DNA of 64,000 bases from Nemertoderma westbladi. Its lineage: Eukaryota > Xenacoelomorpha > Nemertodermatida > Nemertodermatidae. Shown piece by piece: positions 23,876-31,878 of the stretch (positions are counted from its first letter, which is position 1; each line of letters opens with the position of its first letter). The stretch is taken from NCBI GenBank assembly GCA_032718475.1, contig JAUCBJ010002551.1, forward strand, positions 20,160-84,159, written 5' to 3'. The notes beneath the pieces were generated by a model. It was not told the origin of the DNA and made no database searches. It saw only the letters and a list, made by a program, of their open reading frames with translations. A program made the position numbers and the translations under genes.

Positions 23876-25861
23876 CTTCGAACATCGGTTATGCAACCAT
23901 GGACACGCCCCCATCCTGTGGCTCGACTCGCGGCAGTAGAGACAACTAGTCCCTTTCTGGAATCGGAACAAACAGCTCCTTTCCTGGTGGGTCTGTCTCC
24001 CACAGTAGTCACAGCCAAGCACCAATGTCTCCCGCCCCACGTCGTCTTTCGTCCCAAGCGATCTCCGCGGTCTGTGGAGTCGCTGGTAGGCGAACTTCTG
24101 GACGTTAGTGTCCCTGTCTACGTCGATCTCCTCGCCCCTCTCGGGCATCATCTCCCCGAATACTACCTGTGGTGCCGTCCCCGGTTGCTCGCCCAACCTG
24201 ATAGTGCTCCCCGCGAAATCCATCGCCGGTTCCTTGTGCACCCAGGCCCGCTTGCCGGGTTTATCCCAGAAGGCCCTCGCCCCACTGGCCGTCACCACCC
24301 TCCCGCCAACCCAGTCCGTGTCCGAGTGGCCTATCCTCCCGATGGGCGGCATCTCTCCGAACTCGTCATCATCTTCGTCCTCCTCTGGCAGTGGCTCCAA
24401 CCCCGGTATCCCGGTGGATCCACTATGTCCCTTCCCGCCTTGGCTCTCGCCCGTAGCTCTCCATCCCTCTAGCTCCCCTAACTTCCTTAGCGGTTGGTCG
24501 CCTTCGGCGCCCGCTGGTATGGGCATCGCTTGCAACCCCGACATCGACTGTTTCGGCGATCCCACCGTCCATCCCAGTTCTCGCCCTAGAGACTCCCCCG
24601 AACTCCCTGATGAAGCCCAACGAAGTTCATCTAAGCCCGCCTGTTCCTCGAAGCCGTAACTCTGCGTCCTGGCCTCCTCCTCCCTCTCCTCTGCTTCTAT
24701 CCTTTCCCGTCTAGCGACTTCTTCCAGTCGCTTCGCCTCTCGTCTATCCGTCTCTAGCTCCTCCCATCTCTGATACGGCGTGTCTAGCTCCCCGTCTACC
24801 AGATGTCGGCTGTTGTAGTACACCGACTCGTCCTTCAGCCCCGGGTGGTCTACCAGACCGTTGAAAGCCGTCTTAAAGGCTCTTCTGTAGCTTAGGGGTG
24901 ATCCCGATAACAGAAATGCCGCTGGTTCCCTCTCGATAACCACGGTCATGAATAAGTTAAGCAGACTTATCATTATCCAATCCTCCTGCAGGATATATTG
25001 CTTCTGATATACCTTTATCGCTCCTCTTCGGAATTGATACACCTCTTGCTTTCCCGGCCTCGCTCCCCACTTTAGCGAGTTCGCTAGTTCTGCTCCGTAT
25101 TCCTCCCTGAACTTCCCCCAGTCCATCGGTTTGTGGCATACGAGCCCCTAATAGCTGGCCCATTGCCACCGCTCCGCATTGGCCTGTGTTCCCGACTAGT
25201 CCCAACCCGTCTGGTGCTGTCATAGCCATGAAGACCTTCTGCATATCCAGGAGGTTGTTGGCGTCCGGACCGATGATTCTCTCTGCGTCCTCGCGAATCG
25301 CCGATCCCACTTTCGTCGTTGACTTCTCCCTCACTAGGACCTGCACCGCCCTCGGCAGCCGGTCCAACTTCGGCCCATCCTTCTTCCCATACGTTCCCAG
25401 GTCAAATAGGAAAATGTCCCCATTTGGCGCGGCCAAATGTAGGAGTATGGTCCTGGCCGATCCTGCCGATCCTCTCCTTGAACCCTCCTCGTCTTCCACA
25501 GTCCCTTCGTCGTCTAGGATCATGTATCCTCCCCTGTTGACGGACTCTATGAACCTCTTCCAATCTTTCCTCGGTGACTCTCTCGCGTACTTCAGACCCC
25601 GAACTTCGCCTCGTCTCCTTTCACCACGTAGTGGAAATGCTCGAAGATCGCGTTGTCCAGCGACGGCATCCCGTAGGTCCCGACCAGCCGCTGTTCATGC
25701 ATCTCCCTGAAGTGGTCCTGTAGCGCTCGTGCTGCGTGACCCTTTCCTAACCGGTCGTAGTATCCCCTCATCCTCTCTTCCGGATGCCTCTTGGTGAAGT
25801 CCACCAGTATCTCCTTTCCTCCTGACTCCGCCTTTCACTTCCTGATCAGTTTCCCCGCCAT
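23868..25861 (-). pseudogene. DEDD 3'-5' exonuclease plus zinc-knuckle ORF (ORF3, element 1)
   Basis: A likely start ATG lies at 25861, followed by an in-frame TGA eight codons on. The frame changes near 25595 and again near 25100-25160. The middle segment has exonuclease motif I (MILDDEGT), then ILLHLAAPNGDIFLFDL and motif II (KVGSAIREDAERI). After the second shift come SLKWGARP and a motif III-like QKQYILQED. Their order and spacing match the RNase D/WRN/EXD2-type DEDD family, which removes nucleotides from 3' ends. A charged coiled segment and an acidic, proline-containing linker lead to two perfect CCHC knuckles: CDYCGRQTHQERSC (about 23972-24013) and CLYCRESSHRMGAC (about 23899-23940). 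The stop lies in the gypsy-like LTR, so the true C-terminus is lost. It is the third ORF downstream of pol; env-like features are absent. Motif III has Y-x4-D instead of Y-x3-D. Confidence 0.72.
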
Positions 25862-26349
25862 TTCGAACTCTCCCGAACGCTCACCTATAAGGTGGTGCCT
25901 TACCAAGGCGCAATATAAGTGAGTGATGCAGCTAGGATGGTCTGTACGGTCCGATAATGGCCTATTCCTTATCTAATTTTGCCTTATAGCCTAAATTCCT
26001 ACTACTTAATTTTGAAGCTATTAAATGTACCCTAATTTGCAATTTTGTCAGTTACTTTTATTATGTTCCAGAATAATTTCCCTACTGTTACCATAATTTG
26101 TAACTTTTTAGCCCTATTCTTATCTTATTTATTTAATTTTTTAATTTAATTCTACTGTGCTACTACTTACTATTACCTATGGATTATTCTAGTTCATAAT
26201 CCACATTCTGACCTATCCTATGGGCCTGTGCAGTACAGCAGTATATGTCGCGTGGCCTACACGATCTATCCAACTGTACTCATATGCCCCCCTCTCGCTA
26301 CTAACTGCTAAGTAATATCCATATTATACATATCCCTTCTACCCCTATT
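25862..26349. other. Non-coding part of element 1
   Basis: AT-rich sequence between the third ORF and the minisatellite. No gene, promoter motif or repeat was recognised. Confidence 0.5.
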
Positions 26350-26445
26350 ACTAATCGGTACTACGTACCCTCTAACTCTTACTCTAATACCTCTAACTAG
26401 CGGTACTACGTACCCTCTAACTACTCTAACTCCACTAACTAACGG
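26350..26445. repeat. GGTAC-TAC-GTACC minisatellite, left part
   Basis: Two units with the short hairpin GGTACTACGTACC, followed by ctctaact and ccactaactaac stretches. This is the left remainder of the array at 30918-31365, split by the non-LTR insertion. Its last 11 bases, ctaactaacgg (26435-26445), are repeated at 30918-30928 and form the probable target-site duplication. Confidence 0.8.
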
Positions 26446-26463
26446 TTTTTTTTTTTTTTTTTT

Positions 26464-26483
26464 ATGCCTCCATCTCTTTATTC
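26464..26483 (-). terminator. Poly(A) signal and 3' end of the non-LTR element
   Basis: The minus strand reads gaataaagagatggaggcat immediately before the A tail, giving AATAAA at a normal distance from the cleavage point. Confidence 0.75.
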
Positions 26484-26685
26484 AAAAGAACGTAATATGT
26501 TGCCGTAGTAGTAGCACAAACTGATAAAATCAACGTACTGTATTAAAGTTACAAAATTATTAAAATAGTTAATATTAAAAGAAGGTCCAATAAGTAGCAT
26601 CAATAAGAAGTTATCATTTCTTTGTCCACCTTCTTTCTCCAGTTACACTATTGTTATCCATATTCGCGGCCAGTTACCAGAACCC

Positions 26686-28190
26686 TTAGATGTCCCCGTT
26701 TAACCCCTCAGTCGCCGCGCACTCCATCCCTATGTCACGGAAGGGTTGGATTAGGCGTTTCTGTTTTGGAGTCCTAACCCCCCGTAGACACATAATTGAA
26801 GACCGGAGAAGAGCGAAGTTCAACCGGGTTCTTATAAGGGGCACAGTCTTTGAATAGGGAGAGTTTCTCTTTTCGGATATTATAAGTGCGATCCGGTTTA
26901 TGATGGCATGCGCACTTCGGCTGGCTCCACCCGTCGTCGCCATGATGAAGGGCACGAATCCGGCGTGCTCGATCGAGTTCACTCGCTCCTCGTACTTTCT
27001 CCGCTTGTCGCCTTCGTGTTTTCTGTATGCGGAGGGAATGGAACGAGGGTTCGACGCGCATAGAGGGTTGAAAATCTTCACGTCGACGTAAATCCTTTCG
27101 AAACGACCTCCCCATAATCCACTGGCGGCGACATCGAGACGGGCGTCCGGTTCGCGGGTGGTGCCGGCCAACCGGAACTCCTCGCCTTCCACAGGTTGTA
27201 GGGTGGGCTCTACCTCAACATCGTGAGCTGCCTCGTTGAGGAGTTCGGCCAGGTAGTCCCTAATCTCATTGTGTCTTATGGTAGGGTAACCACCTGTCGG
27301 GCAATGGAGACAGTGTGAGATGTCGAATGGAATCCCGCAGACACAGTGGGAAGGCAACCTGTCTGGCAGCCACCCATATCGCAAACACAGACTATCCCGG
27401 AAGGCTGTTTTATGTAGGGAAAATCCGTATTTTTGAATAGGGATGGCTGACAGCCATGCTGAGGCCCCCTTCTCGCAAGAAAGTGTACGGAGATACTTCG
27501 ACTCGTAGGACAGCTGATCGTGAACTGTTTCACACTTGATCTTTCTAAGTTCTGCCCTCTCCTTCATTATTTCAGTGACGATTGGTCTCTGAGATTGCCG
27601 GTAACTTTCAGCTTCGACCCTCAAAGGTTCACAGATCCTACGTGAATGTTCATAGCTGTGTCTTAAGTCGCCAGGTTGGTTTATGGCCATACCGCCCTCT
27701 TTCACTGGGAGGGCGAGTAGCTCCCTCTCTGTGTGCCCTGGTGGGGGCCGGCCTGTTAGTGAGGGAATCAAAGAGTCCACGATATATTGCTCTACACTGT
27801 CTAACTTTGCGGTGAATTCCGGGGTTGTCCGGGACAAGTAGTTAAATTTAGGCTGTAGACTGTAGATAAGACAACTATATGCGGGGTGTGGGGCCGTAAC
27901 AGCAAACTCCTTCAACCTGGTCAGCTGGTCTATGAGTTGTTCAACGCGTTCTGTGAGGAACGTTTCGCATGCCCGGGGAGAACCTATCACCGAACCCAAT
28001 ACCCTGTAGCCATCGGTCAGTTGGACCCCAGTCCCAGCGAATATATCCTCAGCTATGGCCCGATGTTCGTCTTTAACTATAAGGACAGACTTTTTGGCAT
28101 TGGGGAAATACCCATACCCTGGGCCAATCATATTTACCTTCTCCCAGTAGGCTCTTAAACGGCGGAGGCGACCCGCTACATTTCCATCAT
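26686..28190 (-). CDS. Non-LTR RT C-terminal part with REL endonuclease
   Basis: This segment is in the -1 frame relative to the upstream ORF. Its coding sense starts with the catalytic motif WFADDG at about 28190; the first methionine is at 28131. Motif GYGYFPNAKKS follows at about residues 4-14 from that methionine. Then come the thumb region, a Cys/His knuckle (CVCGIPFDISHCLHC with HNEIRD, about 263-290), and a restriction-like endonuclease with EPDARLDV and YVDVKIFNP (about 320-355), matching PD-(D/E)XK catalytic residues. In this family the endonuclease nicks target DNA and the RT primes on it. The C-terminus is intact to the stop at 26686. Confidence 0.82.
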
Positions 28191-30851
28191 CTGCAAACCA
28201 TTTTTTGTGATTGAAGGCTTGCTAGGGTGGTTCGCAGGCCCGTCGGCTGAAGGAGGAGACGGACCCGCCACAGACCCGTCGGCTTGAGGAGGAGACAGAC
28301 CCACCACAGACCCGTCGGCTGGAGGAAGGGACAGACCCACCACGGACCCGTCGGCTGGAGGGGGAGATAGACCCACCACAGACCCGTCGGCTGGAGGAGG
28401 AGACAGACCCACCACAGACCCGTCGGGTGAAGGAGGAGACAGACCCACCACAGACCCGTCGGCAGGAGGAAGGGACAGACCCACCACGGACCCGTCGGCT
28501 GGAGGGGGAGACAGACCCACCACAGACCCGTCGGCTGGAGGAAGGGACAGACCCACCACGGACCCGTCGGCTGAAGGAGGAGACAGACCCGCCACAGGCC
28601 CGTCGGCCGGACGAAGGGACAGACCCCCCACGGACCCGTCGGCTGGGGGATGAGACAGACCCATCACAGACCCGCTGGCTGGAGGAAGGGACAGACCCAC
28701 AACAGGCCCGTCGGCTGGAGGTAGGGACAGACCCACCACGGACCCGTCGGCTGGAGGAGGAGCCAGACCCACCACAGACCCGTCGGCTGGAGGAGGAGAC
28801 AGACCCACCACAGACCCGTCGGGTGGAGGAGGAGACAGACCCACCACAGACCCGTCGGGAGGAGGAGGAGACTGACCCACCACAGACCCGTCGGGTGGAG
28901 GAGGAGACTGACCCACCACAGACCCGTCGGCTGGAGGAGGAGACAGACCCACCACAGACCCGTCGGGTGGAGGAGGAGACAGACCCACCACAGACCCGTC
29001 GGGTGGAGGAGACTGACCCACCGCAGACCCGTCGGCTGGAGGAGGAGACAGACCCACCACAGACCCGTCGGGAGGAGGAGACGGACCCGCCACAAACCCG
29101 TCGGGAGGAGGAGACAGACCCACCACAATCCCGTCGGGTGGAGGAGGAGACGGACCCACCACAGACCCGTCGGGAGGAGGAGACAGACCCACCTTAGACC
29201 CGTCAGGAGGGGACAGACCTAAACCAGACCCATCGGCCACCTTAGACCCGTCGGGTGGAGACAGACCCACCACAGACCCGTCGGGTGGAGGAGGAGACGG
29301 ACCCACCACAGACCCGTCGGGAGGAGGAGACAGACCCTCCATAGACCCGTCAGGACGGGACAGACCTAACACAGACTCGTCAGCCACCTTAGACCCGTCG
29401 GGAGGAGACAGACCCACCACAGACCCGTCGGGAGGAGACAGACCCACCACGGACCCGTCGGGAGGAGACTGACCCACCACAGACCCGTCGGGAGGAGACA
29501 GACCTACCACAGACCCGTCGGGAGGAGACAGACCCGCCACAGACCCGTCGGGGGGAGACAGACCCACCAGAGACCCGTCGGGAGGAGACAGACCCACCAC
29601 AGACCCGTCGGGGGGAGACAGACCCACCACAGACCCGTCGGGAGGAGACGGACCCACCACAGACCCGTCGGGAGGAGACAGACCCACCACAGACCCGTCG
29701 GGAAGAGCCGTACCACTTGTAGGATCTGGTTCAATCGCCAGAAGTCCCAGCTTCCTTATCATTGGTAGGGTTCCCACTCCATACATCGCCAGACCGATAG
29801 GATCCCCTTGTGTGGAGCCCTCCTTGGACCACATAACCTCGTTGTCGACAAATAACGGGGTTGGTTCCCGGTATGTATTTGTAAGGATCACGGATAGTAT
29901 GGGACATATGTGGTGCGCGTTTAGCAGGGTTAACTTTCTATTTAGGGCGTTAAATGCGTTTGAGGCGTCTATCAGTAGTATTCCTTCACATTCCGGGGAT
30001 TCATATTTCTCCCGTAAGGAGTGTATAGCGTGTTCGGTACCTCCAATCTGTCCCACACATAACTGAGTATTACCGGCTATCCTCTCGAGGTCAACCTTAG
30101 CATAACTCATTATCGCTTTACCTATTATTCGCCGGAGCACTTCACCCACGCCGATGGGCCGAACACCAGGTGATTTATCGATCGGTACGAGTCTGCAGGC
30201 GTTAAACGCGATCGCACTCCGGGGATCGATATACTCGGTAGCGAGTCTCCTCGCCACTACCGCCACGGCGTTTCTTAAATCGTTTGATGTGTTGCTGAAG
30301 GCTGTCAGTATCCGCCGCCAACCATCGGCATCCAGGCCCGAAGGCCCGGGTGATCCATGGGTATGTAGCGCCGCAGAAAGGATGGCCTCGCCCTTTATCC
30401 CTTCAAAGACTACAGGGTGGAAGATTAGGGATTCCGCCCATGTGTCTTCGATTAGTGAAGGATCGACTGGACCTGCAGGAGGATGTTTCTCCCGTAATAT
30501 CTCTTTGACGGTTTTATCCCCGACCATTTCATTTAATCCCATAGGCGAACCGCCTTTACCATTAGCTAAAACGTCCATAGCCGCTGCAATTCTGCCGGTA
30601 TTCATCCTGGACACAAAATCTCGGCGTGGTTTATCAGCATCAGTTCGAGGAATGGGTTTAGTTCTTCGGACCTGGATCGCTCTCCCTTCCTCAACTAGAG
30701 CTGAAATATCGCCGGTTTCCCATAGTTCAAGTCTCCTCCTAAGGGTTTGGCTAATACTGGCAGAAGCCCCATAGCCTTCTGAAGGTTTGACGGCGGCCTG
30801 CAACAGGAGTTTCGGGGCCACCATAACGGCTAACAAAGCCACACCTTCCAT
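28176..30851 (-). CDS. Non-LTR RT N-terminal part with proline-rich repeat insert
   Basis: The 891-codon ORF begins at an ATG 66 bp inside the element. The first 380 residues are an RT fingers/palm region: GPSGLDADGWRR, VRPIGVGEVLRRIIGKA, motif A LLIDASNAFNALNR (about 293) and motif B STQGDPIGLAMY (about 348). From about residue 380 to 875 there are about 43 copies of a 10-12 residue repeat, typically PPDGSVVGLS or PPADGSVVGLS. The conserved sequence resumes just before the catalytic FADD motif, which lies one frame away. Relatives have no such insert between motifs B and C, so the repeat is an expansion inside the enzyme core. Whether the protein could fold is doubtful. Confidence 0.82.
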   Translation of the reverse strand: MEGVALLAVMVAPKLLLQAAVKPSEGYGASASISQTLRRRLELWETGDISALVEEGRAIQVRRTKPIPRTDADKPRRDFVSRMNTGRIAAAMDVLANGKGGSPMGLNEMVGDKTVKEILREKHPPAGPVDPSLIEDTWAESLIFHPVVFEGIKGEAILSAALHTHGSPGPSGLDADGWRRILTAFSNTSNDLRNAVAVVARRLATEYIDPRSAIAFNACRLVPIDKSPGVRPIGVGEVLRRIIGKAIMSYAKVDLERIAGNTQLCVGQIGGTEHAIHSLREKYESPECEGILLIDASNAFNALNRKLTLLNAHHICPILSVILTNTYREPTPLFVDNEVMWSKEGSTQGDPIGLAMYGVGTLPMIRKLGLLAIEPDPTSGTALPDGSVVGLSPPDGSVVGPSPPDGSVVGLSPPDGSVVGLSPPDGSLVGLSPPDGSVAGLSPPDGSVVGLSPPDGSVVGQSPPDGSVVGLSPPDGSVVGLSPPDGSKVADESVLGLSRPDGSMEGLSPPPDGSVVGPSPPPPDGSVVGLSPPDGSKVADGSGLGLSPPDGSKVGLSPPPDGSVVGPSPPPPDGIVVGLSPPPDGFVAGPSPPPDGSVVGLSPPPADGSAVGQSPPPDGSVVGLSPPPPDGSVVGLSPPPADGSVVGQSPPPPDGSVVGQSPPPPDGSVVGLSPPPPDGSVVGLSPPPADGSVVGLAPPPADGSVVGLSLPPADGPVVGLSLPPASGSVMGLSHPPADGSVGGLSLRPADGPVAGLSPPSADGSVVGLSLPPADGSVVGLSPPPADGSVVGLSLPPADGSVVGLSPPSPDGSVVGLSPPPADGSVVGLSPPPADGSVVGLSLPPADGSVVGLSPPQADGSVAGPSPPSADGPANHPSKPSITKNGLQMMEM
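28200..28206 (-). promoter_or_regulatory. A AAA AAT slippery heptamer at the RT frame change
   Basis: On the minus strand the ORF codons are aca aaa aat, forming A AAA AAT in frame. A -1 slip here reads directly into the WFADD codons. This may be a programmed shift or just loss of one A from an A7 run. Confidence 0.45.
28220..29712 (-). repeat. 30-36-bp proline-rich minisatellite within RT
   Basis: About 43 units; shorter 30-bp forms dominate at the N-terminal side and 33-36-bp forms at the C-terminal side. Units keep the reading frame. Two longer variants (DGSKVADESVLGLS and DGSKVADGSGLGLS) lie about 150 bp apart, suggesting internal block duplication. The long opposite-strand ORF (28427-29197) is a shadow of this repeat. 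Confidence 0.9.
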
Positions 30852-30917
30852 GTTGGACTTTTCGCCAAACGCTTTCAGGAGTTTTGTTATTGCTATTGTT
30901 AGTGTTAATAGTTTTTG

Positions 30918-31365
30918 CTAACTAACGGTACTACGTACCCTCTTACTACTCTAACTCCACTAACTAACAGTACTACGTACCCTCTTACTACTCTAACTCT
31001 ACTAACTAACGGTACTACGTACCCTCTCGCTACTCTGACTCTACTAACTCCACTAACTCTCTCTACTAACTAACGGTACTACGTACCCTCTTACTAACCT
31101 CTAACTCCACTAACTAATGGTACTACGTACCCTCTTACTACTCTAACTCCACTAACTAACGGTACTACATACCCTCTCACTACTCTGACTCTACTAACTC
31201 CACTAACTCTCTCTACTAACTAACGGTACTACGTACCCTCTTACTAACCTCTAACTCCACTAACTCCACCAACTCTCTCTACTAACTAACGGTACTACGT
31301 ACCTCCTAACTAACTAACTGTTTTCGGTACTACGTACCTCCTAACTAACTAACTAATTCTAACTC
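30918..31365. repeat. GGTAC-TAC-GTACC minisatellite, right part
   Basis: About nine units of 42-65 bp, each with the hairpin core GGTACTACGTACC (variants agtactacgtacc and ggtactacatacc) joined by ctcttactactctaactcc and actaactaac stretches. It lies between the integrase end and the third ORF of element 1. Confidence 0.85.
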
Positions 31366-31474
31366 TAATTATTTTTATTTATTTTTATTTTTATGTGTGG
31401 GAAGGGCGTCTCGCCCTCAATCCCACCCCCCTCAGTCCAAAACTTGGACGACTAAACTCCTCTCCAACTCCAAT

Positions 31475-31876
31475 CTAAGGTGCCCCTTCTAGTAGACAGC
31501 ATTTCCCTACAGCTCTCCTGTAGGTTTTTCTGTCCTTCGCACCTATCTTGCCACCTATCCGCACCTCTACCGATCGGACTCTTCCGTCCTCATCGGAGTA
31601 GGTGCCTACAACTCTCGCCAACCGCCACTGGTTGTTGATGATAGTATCATCCGTAACGATTACGAGATCTCCCTCTCTTAACTCCCTATTTGGCCTCCTC
31701 CACTTGCTTCTTTTATGAAGCGTGGGTAGGTATTCCTCAACCCATCTCCTCCAATACTCTGCGCTTATTGCTTTAGCGACTTTCCAACTTTGGCGGGAGT
31801 GTATGTCATCTGGGTCTACACCCCGCATATCGATGGTCGCTGGCCTTTCCATTAGAAAATGGCTGGGCGTCAGCAC
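31475..31876 (-). CDS. BEL integrase C-terminal segment (element 1)
   Basis: 133 residues from MLTPSHFLMERPA to the stop, including VEEYLPTLHKRSKWRRPNRELREGDLVIV and a small beta-rich tail. This is the C-terminal domain that follows the catalytic core in BEL integrases. The upstream pol ORF stops at 31879 because of a one-base frame change near 31900, and this segment continues the same protein in another frame. Confidence 0.85.
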   Translation of the reverse strand: MLTPSHFLMERPATIDMRGVDPDDIHSRQSWKVAKAISAEYWRRWVEEYLPTLHKRSKWRRPNRELREGDLVIVTDDTIINNQWRLARVVGTYSDEDGRVRSVEVRIGGKIGAKDRKTYRRAVGKCCLLEGAP

Positions 31877-31878
31877 AT

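Larger units (their letters stand above)
26446..30917 (-). mobile_element. Non-LTR retrotransposon with C-terminal PD-(D/E)XK endonuclease
   Basis: On the minus strand this 4.47-kb element starts at 30917, has a 66-bp 5' leader and ends in a poly(A) tail (18 T on the plus strand, 26446-26463). An AATAAA signal lies some 16 bp before the tail (tttatt at about 26475-26482 on the plus strand). An 11-bp duplication ctaactaacgg flanks it, so it looks full length. A single coding region holds reverse transcriptase, a cysteine/histidine knuckle and a restriction-like endonuclease, the layout of early-branching, R2-group-like non-LTR elements. About 1.5 kb of internal minisatellite and one -1 frame change interrupt it. 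Confidence 0.82.

Noticed and set aside
28427-29197. 256-codon plus-strand ORF (TDPPQTRRLEEE repeats)
   Set aside because: Shadow of the RT minisatellite on the opposite strand.
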